A DNA stretch of 64,000 nucleotides from Megasphaera paucivorans. Its GTDB lineage: Bacteria > Bacillota > Negativicutes > Veillonellales > Megasphaeraceae. This document shows, in pieces, positions 50,231 to 58,780 of this stretch. Below the pieces are notes generated by a model. That model worked only from the letters and a program-made list of their open reading frames with translations, was not told where the DNA came from and ran no database searches. The stretch covers positions 54,820 to 118,819 of the forward strand of contig NZ_FNHQ01000005.1 of assembly GCF_900103535.1 (NCBI RefSeq), read 5' to 3'. The stretch's first letter is position 1; each line of letters starts with the position of its first letter. Position numbers and translations under genes: made by a program.

Positions 50231-51109
50231 CTAGGAACGCACGGTGTAGGTTTCTTCCATAGCAGTATAAGCCGGAAGTCCGATAAGCTGATTAAATTCC
50301 GTAAACGACATCATCGTATCCGCCAAGGATGCCGTCGTTCCGTTTTGCTTCAAAACCGCAAACAATTTCATCAACGTCTGGGCCATGGCATAAATGGCCG
50401 ATACGGGAAATACAACCGCATCAAAACCTATGTCTTGTAAATCATTCGCCGTAAGTCCCGGTGTTTTTCCGTGTTCCACCATATTAGCCAACAGCGGTTT
50501 CCCCAGTGGCTTTAAGACAGAGACGATACGTTTCATTTCCTCCAGAGACTGCGGTGCCTCTACAAATAACATATCCGCTCCGGCTTCCGCATAAGACCGG
50601 GCCCGGTCCAGCGCATCATCCAATCCGTTGACGGCACGGGCGTCCGTCCGGCCGATGATGACCAGATCAGGATCTTTTTTGGCTTCTGCAGCCGCCTTGA
50701 TTTTCATTACATGTTCTTCTCGGGAAATAACTTTTTTCCCTTCCATATGGCCGCACTTTTTGGGCCATACCTGATCCTCCAGCAAAATCGCCGCAGTTCC
50801 GGCATTTTCATATTCCCGTACCATCCGCCGGACATTCATCGCATTGCCGTATCCCGTATCCCCATCGGATACAACGGGAATCGTGACGGCATTGCATATA
50901 TTGCGCAGGGAAAATGTCATTTCCGTCAGCGATACATACCCTACATCCGGTTCACCGAGCATGCTGGCCGCTACCTGATATCCGCCCATGATCACACCGG
51001 AAAAACCTGCTTTCTCTGCCATTTTGGCACTAAAAGCATCATATACCCCCGGCAGCACCAGGATATCCGGAGCCGCCAGCAGTTCGCGAAACTTCTTTTT
51101 ATTCGTCAT
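50231..51109 (-). CDS. Isocitrate lyase/PEP mutase family lyase, copy 1
   Basis: 292 residues, similar to the next gene across its whole length (shared DxDxGYG, KCGHMEGK, RTDARAV, PLLANMVEHGKTP). Mg site DGDTGYGN; active-site loop WPKKCGHMEG. Two paralogues in tandem may form a hetero-oligomer or act on two stereoisomers. Start at 51109 with AGAGGG upstream. The operon runs MFS carrier, this gene, then copy 2. Confidence 0.88.
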   Translation of the reverse strand: MTNKKKFRELLAAPDILVLPGVYDAFSAKMAEKAGFSGVIMGGYQVAASMLGEPDVGYVSLTEMTFSLRNICNAVTIPVVSDGDTGYGNAMNVRRMVREYENAGTAAILLEDQVWPKKCGHMEGKKVISREEHVMKIKAAAEAKKDPDLVIIGRTDARAVNGLDDALDRARSYAEAGADMLFVEAPQSLEEMKRIVSVLKPLGKPLLANMVEHGKTPGLTANDLQDIGFDAVVFPVSAIYAMAQTLMKLFAVLKQNGTTASLADTMMSFTEFNQLIGLPAYTAMEETYTVRS

Positions 51110-51147
51110 AAAAAACACCCTCTTTATCTTAATAGTAATACGACACG

Positions 51148-52515
51148 CTATGCTTCCACTTCTTTTTCTATCGATTCCAAACTCTTGTTTGTTGTTTCTC
51201 TCCCCAGTATGGCTACACAAATGGCAATAATGACATACATAATAAATGAGGAAATAAACACAGCGGCTTTCCCGCCGGAATTAAACAAATAGGCGATCAT
51301 GAACGGCGACGCGATCGTCCCCGCCCGGCCGAACGAATTGGCCAGAGAAGCTCCCATCATACGCACCGAAGTCGGAAACAACTCCGGAATATATCCCATG
51401 ATGACCGCAATAAGCACATTGCCGCCCATGATAAAGGCAAAACCAAAAGCACTCATCGTATATATATTGGTAGAATAACCGTAGAGCAAGGACAAAAATG
51501 CCAAAACAACGGCATCGGCGATAATTGTCTTTTTCCTGCCAAACTTATCACTGACCCACGCAGCCAATATATTCCCCGGGATAGCCCCCAGCATAATAAA
51601 AAACGTAACGCCGAAGGTCATGACCTGGCTGAACCCCTCCTTGATGAAAAACGTAGGGACCCATGCCGTAAACGTAAACCACGCCGGCAGATACAATAAG
51701 GAAATAATAATAGACAAGAACGTCATCTTCCGGATACCCGGAGACCATAGCGATACTTTCTTTTCTGCTGCACTTTGTTCTGTTTTTTCACCCTCCCGTA
51801 CTATCTCTGTCTGCGTAAGCGGCGGCAAATCAGGAATACCTTTTTCAAATTGCTGCAGTGCACTTTCTGCTTCTTCCAACCGATGCTGTTCCTCCAGCCA
51901 CCGAGGAGATTCCGGCATAAATTTCAATTGCAGGAGCCAGATAAGAATGGGAGGAATACCGGCAATCCAGAACATCGACCGCCAGCCGTACGTAGGAATC
52001 ACGACCAATGCCAGCAGTGCGGCCAAGGGCTGTGATAAATTGACCAGAAAAGATAAGGCGCTGAACCAAAACCCGCGTGTATTTTTCGGAGACAATTCGA
52101 CCCAAAACGTATATCCCGTGATAATGACGCCGCCCAAGCCAAACCCTGCAATCGCCCGATAAATGACCAGATGACTGAACTCCGGAGCCAATGCGCAAGC
52201 ACAAGTTGCGGCACTGTAAATCAAAAGCGTATATTTCATGGCAAATTTTCTGCCGAATTTATCACCAAAATACCCCGCCAGCAACGTACCGAAATACAGT
52301 CCAATAAAAGTAAACGAAATAAAAGTTGCATTTCCTGTCACACTGGAAAAGCCACCGGCCGCCATAGCTGCCAATACACCCCCAGCCAAATATAAATCAA
52401 ACCCATCAAAAAAGCTGCCTCCGGCAATAAGAAAAAAACTCTTATAATGCGTCTTAGTCATCGGCAGCCGATCCATACGCGGACCTGCCATTACGCTTTT
52501 GCGCTGTTCCGCCAT
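51148..52515 (-). CDS. MFS transporter (organic/aromatic acid:proton symporter-like)
   Basis: 455 residues with twelve predicted membrane helices. Motifs are GYFGDKFGRKFAMKYTLLIYS (motif A) and RAIAGFGLGGVIITGYTFWVELSPKNTRG, with a cytoplasmic loop of about 60 residues in the middle (about 210-270). The type resembles aromatic acid/sugar transporters of the MFS. It is the first gene of the lyase operon, so it should import the substrate that the lyases cleave. GAAGGAGG lies before the ATG at 52515. A weak -24/-12-like TGGCATG-N4-TTTC sequence lies about 85 nt upstream. Confidence 0.9.
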   Translation of the reverse strand: MAEQRKSVMAGPRMDRLPMTKTHYKSFFLIAGGSFFDGFDLYLAGGVLAAMAAGGFSSVTGNATFISFTFIGLYFGTLLAGYFGDKFGRKFAMKYTLLIYSAATCACALAPEFSHLVIYRAIAGFGLGGVIITGYTFWVELSPKNTRGFWFSALSFLVNLSQPLAALLALVVIPTYGWRSMFWIAGIPPILIWLLQLKFMPESPRWLEEQHRLEEAESALQQFEKGIPDLPPLTQTEIVREGEKTEQSAAEKKVSLWSPGIRKMTFLSIIISLLYLPAWFTFTAWVPTFFIKEGFSQVMTFGVTFFIMLGAIPGNILAAWVSDKFGRKKTIIADAVVLAFLSLLYGYSTNIYTMSAFGFAFIMGGNVLIAVIMGYIPELFPTSVRMMGASLANSFGRAGTIASPFMIAYLFNSGGKAAVFISSFIMYVIIAICVAILGRETTNKSLESIEKEVEA

Positions 52516-52625
52516 GATACATACCTCCTTCAATACGATGTGGACATTGCTCATTCATGCATGCATTTTTATAATCCGGATTATTTGTTCCAATCATATA
52601 TATGAAATTATCATGCCATATAGAG

Positions 52626-52681
52626 GAATACGCCGTATCCGCGTATACTAGCCAAAAACACTCTTGAGAAACGGCGTATTC
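52626..52681. promoter_or_regulatory. Inverted repeat upstream of the MFS-lyase operon, candidate activator site
   Basis: GAATACGCCGT (52626-52636) is repeated in inverted form as ACGGCGTATTC (52671-52681). A second inner dyad ATACGC-N7-GCGTAT lies at one end. It overlaps the terminator of the activator gene and lies upstream of a weak sigma-54-like promoter on the minus strand. Confidence 0.5.
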
Positions 52682-52698
52682 TCTCAAGAGTGTTTCAA
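52654..52698 (-). terminator. Intrinsic terminator of the PrpR-type activator gene
   Basis: CACTCTTGAGA pairs with TCTCAAGAGTG around a 12-nt loop, with TTTTT following on the minus strand. The gene's stop codon lies in three near repeats of TGAAACAC. Confidence 0.8.
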
Positions 52699-52709
52699 AT
52701 TGTGTTTCA

Positions 52710-54608
52710 TTAGTGTTTCACTGATACACTTTCGGTTGTCGTAGCGGATTCTCCTGTTTCCGTTTTTTGCAGTTTGCGCCATAACGTAGCACGGCTGATA
52801 CCCAGCTTTTTCGCTGCCAGCGATTTATTGCCGTGTACCTCTCTGAGTGTTTTGTAAATTTCGTTCAGTTCCGTATCCGTTCCCTTAAGCAGTACCTGTT
52901 GCTGCAGCAGCGTCTCAATAAGGTCCGAAAGACCTTGACTGGTCTTATATAAAACGGCGATGCGTTCGATCATATTGCGCAATTGCCGTACATTTCCATC
53001 CCATTCACATCGTTTCAGCAGCAGATCGAGTGCTACCTGCTGTATTACGTCGTTCGGCAAATCCGGCCGGAAGTCCGACAAAAATTTGGTAATAAGCAGC
53101 GGAATATCCTCACTCCGCTCCTGCAGTGACGGGATTCGCAATTCCAGTACACACAGACGATAATACAAATCCTTGCGGAAGGTACCGCGCTGCACTAATT
53201 CCCATAAATTTTTATTCGTTGCCGCCAACACGCGGATATTGATCGGTATGATCCGTTCCCCGCCGATCCGCAGTACTTCATGCTCCTCCAATATCCGCAG
53301 GACCCGCGACTGGATCGCCATCGGCATTTCTGCTATTTCATCAAGAAAAATCGTTCCCTCATGAGCCAATTCAAAAAGCCCCTGCCTGCCGCCTTTTTTT
53401 GCTCCGGTAAACGCGCCGTTTTCATACCCAAACAACTCACTTTCCAGCAGACTCTCCGGAAGCGCCGCGCAGTTGATTGCCACAAACGGACCATTGCTGC
53501 GCAAACTGGCATTATGGATCGCCTGGGCAAAGAGTTCTTTTCCCGTACCCGATTCGCCGGTAATAAGAACCGATGCCTTCCAGCGTGCATACTGCAAGGC
53601 CATATCCTTGACTTCCTCTATACGTCGGCTGTCCCCTAATATATCCTCAAACGTAGTCTTAGCAATAAACCCCTTTTTATGCAAGGTCTCTCGGATCTTT
53701 TTTTCTGCCTTCTGCACCATTCCTATATCATTAAACGTCACGATCGCTCCGGAAATTCCCTGCTTGGTCTGAATCGGCACGCGATTCGTCAAGATCTGTA
53801 CCTCGCCGATTTGCTGCACCTGATTAAGCTGCGGTTTTCCCGAATGCTGTACCGTATGCAGTGACAACGCAGGCAGCACCTCATCAGCCCGTCTGCCCAC
53901 TACCTTTTCATGCTGTATCTTGGTGATTTTTTCAGCACTGGGATTAAAAACAGTCACGATACCTTCGCCATTAATCGCAATGATTCCCTCCTGCGTAGAA
54001 CGCAGCATCGTTTTGATTTCTATCGTCTTGACCATTTCCTGCCGTTTCGTCCGAGCAACGGCAACCGCTGTTTCCAACGCCCGGATCACACTATCCTCGG
54101 AATACAAGAAAAAGCAGGAGTACCCCGCCCTCGTCACCGATTCGTACACAAAACTGCTGCCAATAAACGTCGTGATCCCCATGCTGATAAACTGCTGTAT
54201 CATCCGTTCCGCCTCGTCCGCCGTCTTATACACGTACTGAACCACAGGATGCAGGAATAACTCCTTTGTATCATTCAAATAATCAATTCCTGTATGATAC
54301 TTCAACAAGGCGATCGGTTCCTCTGACACAGCCGACTTTTTCATCGCCAACAGCACATCCGTCACGGACGGCTTGATTTCCACCATAGGCTCTGTAATAT
54401 ACGCCGATAAAACACTATAATTTCCGCTGGCCGAAACAAACACATCGACCTCCTCCTGCAAAGCTAACGACTCTTTGATCCGCTCCGGCTGCGTCAGCAA
54501 ATTACAATTCACAACACGCACCGTTACATCCGGCGGCAAAAACTCCTTTGCTCGGTTGACCACCTCTGTTAACTTATAATAGCTAATGATTGCAATCGTG
54601 ATTGCCAT
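52710..54608 (-). CDS. PrpR-type sigma-54-dependent transcriptional activator
   Basis: 632 residues. The N-terminal PrpR_N-like receptor domain (about 1-180), a PAS domain (about 190-300), the sigma-54 AAA+ domain (Walker A GESGTGKE, canonical GAFTGA, Walker [11 protein letters not shown]) and a Fis-type helix-turn-helix ([20 protein letters not shown]) are in order. Relatives sense 2-methylcitrate or similar acids. The start at 54608 follows GAGGGAG. It lies upstream of the MFS-lyase operon on the same strand and likely controls it through the inverted repeat at 52626-52681. Confidence 0.93.
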   Translation of the reverse strand: MAITIAIISYYKLTEVVNRAKEFLPPDVTVRVVNCNLLTQPERIKESLALQEEVDVFVSASGNYSVLSAYITEPMVEIKPSVTDVLLAMKKSAVSEEPIALLKYHTGIDYLNDTKELFLHPVVQYVYKTADEAERMIQQFISMGITTFIGSSFVYESVTRAGYSCFFLYSEDSVIRALETAVAVARTKRQEMVKTIEIKTMLRSTQEGIIAINGEGIVTVFNPSAEKITKIQHEKVVGRRADEVLPALSLHTVQHSGKPQLNQVQQIGEVQILTNRVPIQTKQGISGAIVTFNDIGMVQKAEKKIRETLHKKGFIAKTTFEDILGDSRRIEEVKDMALQYARWKASVLITGESGTGKELFAQAIHNASLRSNGPFVAINCAALPESLLESELFGYENGAFTGAKKGGRQGLFELAHEGTIFLDEIAEMPMAIQSRVLRILEEHEVLRIGGERIIPINIRVLAATNKNLWELVQRGTFRKDLYYRLCVLELRIPSLQERSEDIPLLITKFLSDFRPDLPNDVIQQVALDLLLKRCEWDGNVRQLRNMIERIAVLYKTSQGLSDLIETLLQQQVLLKGTDTELNEIYKTLREVHGNKSLAAKKLGISRATLWRKLQKTETGESATTTESVSVKH

Positions 54609-54823
54609 AACAATCTCCCTCTCTGCCGCGCGGCACATACGAACTGCACGAAAAATCCCACCAAAACCATACCATATTATATTCCCTGCGTACGACAAAT
54701 ATCCTTTATTGCATACCAATTATGCAATTAACGTATAATAAAACAAAAAGCAAGAGAGTCGAAAGCATCACAGAGCCCTTAAGCCTTCCTTGACAGGAGA
54801 TACGCAGAGAGCTGCTTTTGCAG

Positions 54824-54926
54824 GAACGCAGTAATGCGCAAAAGCACGCAAATCGCTTAGTTTGTTTTCTAGGTGGATTCGGACACGGGTTTCGTCCGAG
54901 GTCGGAGAGGTTAGACCTTGCCCCTT
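54824..54926. repeat. Hairpin repeat element R3
   Basis: Contains GGAACGCAGTAATGCGC, AAAGCACGCAAATCGCTTAGTTTG, the CTTAG/CTAGG stem with loop TTTGTTTT, then GGATTCGG with the TCGGAC/GTCCGA and GGTC/GACC stems. Left half matches R1, right half matches R2. It separates the lyase module from the XRE-cupin/YczE module. Confidence 0.75.
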
Positions 54927-54959
54927 CCCCCCCCTACGCATCACTATCCCGTGCTATCT

Positions 54960-54988
54960 TGACAAATGACGTGATACAGCGTACTGTA
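54960..54988 (+). promoter_or_regulatory. Promoter of the XRE-cupin regulator
   Basis: TTGACA (54960-54965), 17-nt spacer, TACTGT (54983-54988), about 48 nt before the start codon. Confidence 0.6.
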
Positions 54989-54991
54989 TTC

Positions 54992-55020
54992 ACTATAATA
55001 AAATTTATCCATTATAGTGG
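54992..55020. promoter_or_regulatory. Dyad operator of the XRE-cupin regulator
   Basis: CACTATAAT (54992-55000) and ATTATAGTG (55012-55020) form a perfect 9-bp inverted repeat with an 11-nt spacer, immediately downstream of the promoter and before the start codon. This is a natural site for autoregulation by the HTH protein. Confidence 0.65.
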
Positions 55021-55035
55021 ACAGCAGGTGTTGTA

Positions 55036-55584
55036 ATGATTTCAGCAAACGAAACCGTAAGTAGAAATCTTAAACGAATCCGGCAGGAAAGAAACCTTAC
55101 CTTGGATGATTTAGCTATATTGACAGGTGTCAGCAAAAGTATGCTGAGTGAAATCGAGCGCTGTACCAAAAGTCCAACAATATCAGTACTGGAAAAAATA
55201 TGCAGAGGAATTAAAATTCCCCTGGTACAGCTGACATATTTTGAAACGCCGCAGGTATCACTCACTACCAACGATACGGTCAAGCACTATTCCGCGTGGG
55301 AGGGTTTCGAATTATTCGTTCTATTCGAATTTGACCCGGATAAAAAATTTGAAATTTTCCGCCATCGTATTGCCCCTCATTCCCAACGAGTCTCAGAATG
55401 TCACGAAGCAGGCATACGGGAATATATTATTTGCACAAGAGGTGTGTTTAGTGTACAAGTCGGAGAGCAAACCTTCCCATTGCAGGAAGGGGAAGCCCTC
55501 CAATTTCTGGCCAATTGCCGCCATGCCTATGGCAACGAAACAGACAAGGAAGTACAAATTATTATGCTTCTATATCATGAATAA
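55036..55584 (+). CDS. XRE-family regulator with C-terminal cupin domain
   Basis: 182 residues. The helix-turn-helix (LTLDDLAILTGVSKSMLSEIERCTKSPTISVLEKI, about 22-57) is followed by a cupin barrel (about 105-180; motif ECHEAGIREYIICTRG then PLQEGEALQFLANCRHAYGN). Such regulators sense small metabolites in the cupin pocket. It is followed after 15 nt by a YczE-type membrane protein gene that it probably controls. A 9-bp dyad sits in its promoter region. Confidence 0.92.
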   Translation: MISANETVSRNLKRIRQERNLTLDDLAILTGVSKSMLSEIERCTKSPTISVLEKICRGIKIPLVQLTYFETPQVSLTTNDTVKHYSAWEGFELFVLFEFDPDKKFEIFRHRIAPHSQRVSECHEAGIREYIICTRGVFSVQVGEQTFPLQEGEALQFLANCRHAYGNETDKEVQIIMLLYHE

Positions 55585-55599
55585 ACGAGGAGTCCTGAC

Positions 55600-56265
55600 A
55601 TGCATACCTATATAATAAGAATAACCCGTTTGATAGTTGGACTATTTCTATTTTCCCTTGGCTCCTTTTTGACCATACAAGCCAATATCGGCCTAGCTCC
55701 TTGGGAAGCTTTCAGTATGGGCTGTGCCTATCTGACGGACCTCTCCTACGGCAATATTGTCGTCATCACCGGACTCCTCATCATCCTGATCGATCTGACA
55801 TTAAAGGAAAAAGTAGGAGTCGGTACAGTCCTCAATGCCATACTCATCGGGAAATTTGTTGATCTGATCCAATATGCCGATATAATTCCCCAAATGCCCA
55901 CCATGGAACTCGGTCTGGCAATGCTCCTCATAGGGCAAATCATTATCTGCATCGGAAGCTATTTCTATATCGGGGCCTCCCTTGGCTGCGGTCCTCGTGA
56001 CGCGTTGATGGTCGCACTGGGAAAACGGCTGCCCTCCGTACCTATCGGAGCGATCCGCGGATTACTGGAAGGCACGGTCTTGATCATTGGCTGGCTGCTA
56101 GGTGCCAAAGTCGGCATGGGAACTGCCATCTCCGTATTGGGCATCGGAATTATCCTGCAATATACCTTTAAACTGCTGCATTTTGACGTAAAAAGCGTCG
56201 AACACGAAAGCATATACGACACTATGAAAATAACCACGCTATCAAAAAGTAACCCAGACATATAA
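55600..56265 (+). CDS. YczE/YitT-like membrane protein
   Basis: 221 residues with about six membrane helices. It has the signature LGSFLTIQANIGLAPWEAFSMG and ASLGCGPRDALMVALGKRL, as in the YczE/YyaS family. The function is unknown; some relatives are linked with transport or peptide antibiotic production. GAGG precedes the ATG at 55600. It forms a unit with the XRE-cupin gene and ends near repeat R4, whose hairpin and T run may terminate it. Confidence 0.85.
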   Translation: MHTYIIRITRLIVGLFLFSLGSFLTIQANIGLAPWEAFSMGCAYLTDLSYGNIVVITGLLIILIDLTLKEKVGVGTVLNAILIGKFVDLIQYADIIPQMPTMELGLAMLLIGQIIICIGSYFYIGASLGCGPRDALMVALGKRLPSVPIGAIRGLLEGTVLIIGWLLGAKVGMGTAISVLGIGIILQYTFKLLHFDVKSVEHESIYDTMKITTLSKSNPDI

Positions 56266-56321
56266 AAATTAAAAAACAAGGAATAAAGAAAAAAGGCAAC
56301 TTCTCAGTCACCTTGCGACGC

Positions 56322-56362
56322 CAACTAGCAAACAAACTAGGTGAGTCACTCTTTTTTACGCG
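56322..56362. repeat. Hairpin repeat element R4
   Basis: CTAG-CAAACAAA-CTAGG followed by TCACTCTTTTTTAC. The right flank is identical to that of R1 (14 nt), but the loop is the reverse complement of the R1/R3 loop. It could act as terminator for the YczE gene. Confidence 0.65.
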
Positions 56363-56419
56363 TCGCGTTGTTCCTTTAAAAAAGTCCCCTCCTTTTTCCG
56401 CTTCCGGGTAAATGCAGGC

Positions 56420-56470
56420 AAAAAAAAAGACTCTATCTTCATCATCAGAAGATGAAGGGAAGTCGTCTCG
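56420..56470 (-). terminator. Intrinsic terminator of the sigma factor gene
   Basis: On the minus strand CTTCATC pairs with GATGAAG, extended by GAC..ACT/AG.GTC, and nine T residues follow. It begins about 10 nt after the sigma factor stop. Confidence 0.75.
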
Positions 56471-56479
56471 ATAGGAATT

Positions 56480-57115
56480 TTACATGCATATACAACAGCA
56501 AGTATATAGGTATAGTACAAGATAACCGGTGGGCGACCGGGATCTTTTTTTGCGGATGATTTGAAGACTGCGATAGAAGCGATGACGTACTACGCTTTCC
56601 GTAATATACAGTTTTTTAGCGATTTCAACAAAACTGTATCCTTGATATTGCAGGATAAGTATCTGCTGCCATTCATGCGGCAATTGGTCTATGATTTTCT
56701 TGATATGACCGATTTCTTCTTTTTTGATAATCGCGTCAGCCGGATTGATGGCTTTCGGGTCGCAAAACCGGTCGAAGTTGTCTACGCCGTCCTCATTCCC
56801 TCCTGAATCATATATATCTACTCTGTTTTTGTGATGCTTCATGACATCCCGTTCACTGTTGCTTACATGCCGGCGGACGTATTTCGTAATATGGTATTGA
56901 ATCGACTCCGGCCAGTTGAAATCGTAGTCAAAAATACATTGCAGCATGCCGTGGTATGCTGCAGAAAGCGCTTCGTCCCGGGAAATCAGCCGGGCATGAT
57001 GGTGTTTCCGTACCGTGTGATGAATCAGCGGCATAAAACGATCCGTAATAAAAGCAACGGCTTCCTTGTTTCCTTGCTGTGCAGATCGTATCCAGGGTCG
57101 TAATGATTCTGTCAT
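56480..57115 (-). CDS. Sigma-70 family RNA polymerase sigma factor (phage/mobile-element type)
   Basis: About 211 residues. Region 2-like (LISRDEALSAAYHGMLQCIFDYDF) and region 4 (LPHEWQQILILQYQGYSFVEIAKKLYITESVVRHRFYRSLQII) are clear. It lacks region 1 and 3, so it is small. The start at 57115 follows GGAGG at slightly long spacing; an earlier TTG is possible. The hydrophobic Cys-rich end (YLVLYLYTCCCICM) is unusual. A motif TTACGTTACGATAT upstream is nearly repeated before the DnaD-like operon at 60.1 kb, so this sigma factor may recognise both promoters. Confidence 0.88.
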   Translation of the reverse strand: MTESLRPWIRSAQQGNKEAVAFITDRFMPLIHHTVRKHHHARLISRDEALSAAYHGMLQCIFDYDFNWPESIQYHITKYVRRHVSNSERDVMKHHKNRVDIYDSGGNEDGVDNFDRFCDPKAINPADAIIKKEEIGHIKKIIDQLPHEWQQILILQYQGYSFVEIAKKLYITESVVRHRFYRSLQIIRKKRSRSPTGYLVLYLYTCCCICM

Positions 57116-57156
57116 AATTATCAATCCTCCATGTATTACTTACGTTAACAATGACT

Positions 57157-57170
57157 ATATCGTAACGTAA
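57157..57170 (-). promoter_or_regulatory. Shared promoter-like motif upstream of the sigma factor gene
   Basis: Minus strand TTACGTTACGATAT, 42 nt before the sigma gene start. It matches TTACGTTGCGATTT at 60124-60137 in 12 of 14 positions. Confidence 0.5.
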
Positions 57171-57294
57171 CTTAATTAATATATTCTTAGAAAATCATCC
57201 CATATAATTAAATTTATATTAAAAATATTTTGTTTTTACCGCAAACATTAAAATAAAATGAGAAGATGAATCTCCCATCTCGCTTGGGTATCAA

Positions 57295-57330
57295 AGAATG
57301 TGTCCGTACACGCGTGTACGGACACATTCT
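57295..57330. terminator. 36-bp perfect palindrome, probable terminator of the DUF2922 gene
   Basis: The segment is self-complementary throughout its 36 bases (centre ACACGCGTGT), with no loop beyond the centre. It lies 19 nt after the DUF2922 stop on the minus strand and is followed by TTCTTTG. Confidence 0.65.
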
Positions 57331-57349
57331 GTTGTACAATACCAATCAC

Positions 57350-57574
57350 TTAATCCATCGTCTCAACTGTATGAGTCACGATATTACCGGCTTTAAGTTC
57401 AGCAAGGTCACCGTTTTTCGTAGCAAATAATTTGCTCTCGATAATCGTTTTTGCTGCTGCATCGATCGCTGCTTTATCCAAATCATCCTTCGGGTTCTTT
57501 ACCGCGTAGCTGATTTTAGTTCCCTGCACATCGGCAAATTGGAGCTGCAGTGTTTTCGTTTCAGTTTTTATCAT
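57350..57574 (-). CDS. DUF2922 family protein
   Basis: 74 residues, small and soluble, with the DUF2922 pattern TKTLQLQFADVQGTKISYAVKNPKDDLD. Its function is unknown. This family often occurs beside DUF1659, as here, in Firmicutes. GGAGGAACGG precedes the ATG. It is the last gene of the cluster before the 36-bp palindrome. Confidence 0.85.
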   Translation of the reverse strand: MIKTETKTLQLQFADVQGTKISYAVKNPKDDLDKAAIDAAAKTIIESKLFATKNGDLAELKAGNIVTHTVETMD

Positions 57575-57612
57575 ATTCCGTTCCTCCTTCCTCTAATAAT
57601 AAAATGTACCGC

Positions 57613-57828
57613 TTAGGCTTCGATGACGTTTTCCGTTGTTTCAACGATTTTTGTCAGCGTATCTGCCTGAAGACCGGCGATTGCGCCTGCAACCTGCAGC
57701 AAGGACTGCGGTTCTGCACCCGCTTTTAATTTCGCAAATGTAATTTGACGATTTTTTTCCTTGTTGTTTGCATCTTTATAGGTCACAACCAGTTTCAACT
57801 TGTTGGACACTACATTGCGTTCTGCCAT
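57613..57828 (-). CDS. DUF1659 family protein
   Basis: 71 residues with the DUF1659 pattern KLKLVVTYKDANNKEKNRQITFAKLKAGAEPQSLLQVAGAIAGLQ. Function unknown; typically paired with DUF2922. AAAGGAGGGATG lies upstream. It follows the amidase gene by 78 nt. Confidence 0.85.
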   Translation of the reverse strand: MAERNVVSNKLKLVVTYKDANNKEKNRQITFAKLKAGAEPQSLLQVAGAIAGLQADTLTKIVETTENVIEA

Positions 57829-57906
57829 AGTTCATCCCTCCTTTCTTCCCAATATATAAAAAGCTCATGAGCTTGTTTATCTTTAAAACAGGGACCCACA
57901 AACCGG

Positions 57907-58443
57907 CTATACGGCGACAGCGGCTTGCTGTTCCATATATTGCTTGATGCCGCGGGCAATAGCCGCTGCAGTTTCCCGTTTTTTTGCATTGTATCGTACC
58001 ATATCCGCCATATGATCAATAAAACATACCTCAACCAACGCGGCGGGCATGATCGTCCCTCGCAATACCCATAACTTAGGACGTTCCTTCAAGCCGCGGT
58101 TCGGCAGTCCCAGCACGGCTTGTATCTGCTGCTGGATGCAATGCCCCAATACCAGGCTGGCCGGAGTCGTATTGACCAGTGTTTCCGTACCGCTTGCCTT
58201 CCCGTTAAAGGCATTGAAATGAATAGACACAAAGAGATCGGCCTTCCTATCGTTGGCTTCATCACAAACCGCCGCCAGGTCATCATCCTGACGCAGCCGC
58301 ACTGCGACACCGGTTTGTTCCAAGCATTCCTGCACCATTTCTCCCAAGACAAACGCCTCATCACATTCTCGTACTCCGGTAACCGGATTCACTGCCCCGC
58401 TGTCAAGCTGCCGGTCGTGACCGGGATTTATAAAACAAAGCAT
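57907..58443 (-). CDS. N-acetylmuramoyl-L-alanine amidase (Amidase_3)
   Basis: 178 residues, a bare catalytic domain. Zinc ligands are His9 (NPGHD), Glu27 (GVRECDEAF) and His75 (SIHFNAF); the catalytic Glu lies in AALVEVCFIDH. There is no signal peptide or cell-wall-binding domain, as in phage lysins. It would cleave peptidoglycan amide bonds. No holin is evident next to it, but a small hydrophobic-start ORF lies upstream. Confidence 0.92.
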   Translation of the reverse strand: MLCFINPGHDRQLDSGAVNPVTGVRECDEAFVLGEMVQECLEQTGVAVRLRQDDDLAAVCDEANDRKADLFVSIHFNAFNGKASGTETLVNTTPASLVLGHCIQQQIQAVLGLPNRGLKERPKLWVLRGTIMPAALVEVCFIDHMADMVRYNAKKRETAAAIARGIKQYMEQQAAVAV

Positions 58444-58505
58444 ACTATTCCTCCTAACGTGTCATGAAGCATGGGCTCCATAACAGCTCCACTATATACT
58501 ATTCG

Positions 58506-58745
58506 CTAACGATCTTGAAAAACATCGGTCCGCTGACACGGACACTCCTGACTGCCGGTCAGATTCATGGTAACGGAATCACCGATGGCGACTCCCGTTG
58601 TTTCCTGGACCGGTGCCGACGGGCAAGGACAGCGCGGTGCATATCCGCACGAAGCATAGGGCTTCAGGGGAATGATCGCCGACAGCACGCGCTGCATGAT
58701 GAGCACGATAGCCTGCCGGTCTATATGCCGAAGAAAATAAAACAT
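58506..58745 (-). CDS. Small Cys/Pro-rich protein (79 aa), unknown
   Basis: It begins MFYFLRHIDRQAIVLIMQRV with a possible amphipathic or weakly hydrophobic N-terminal helix, then a Cys-rich stretch (YASCGYAPRCPCPSAPV). AAAGGAGGAATCGG precedes the ATG, which supports translation; the longer frame from 58892 has no such site. It is encoded between the replication-type gene and the amidase. No family is recognised; a holin-like role is possible but unsupported. Confidence 0.6.
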   Translation of the reverse strand: MFYFLRHIDRQAIVLIMQRVLSAIIPLKPYASCGYAPRCPCPSAPVQETTGVAIGDSVTMNLTGSQECPCQRTDVFQDR

Positions 58746-58780
58746 TCCGATTCCTCCTTTCTGGATAATGGTTCCTGCTA

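Noticed and set aside
42439..56362. Integron attC sites as explanation of elements R1-R4
   Set aside because: No integron integrase is in the window and the core sites RYYYAAC/GTTRRRY are not evident in the stems. The mosaic repeat finding is kept without this label.
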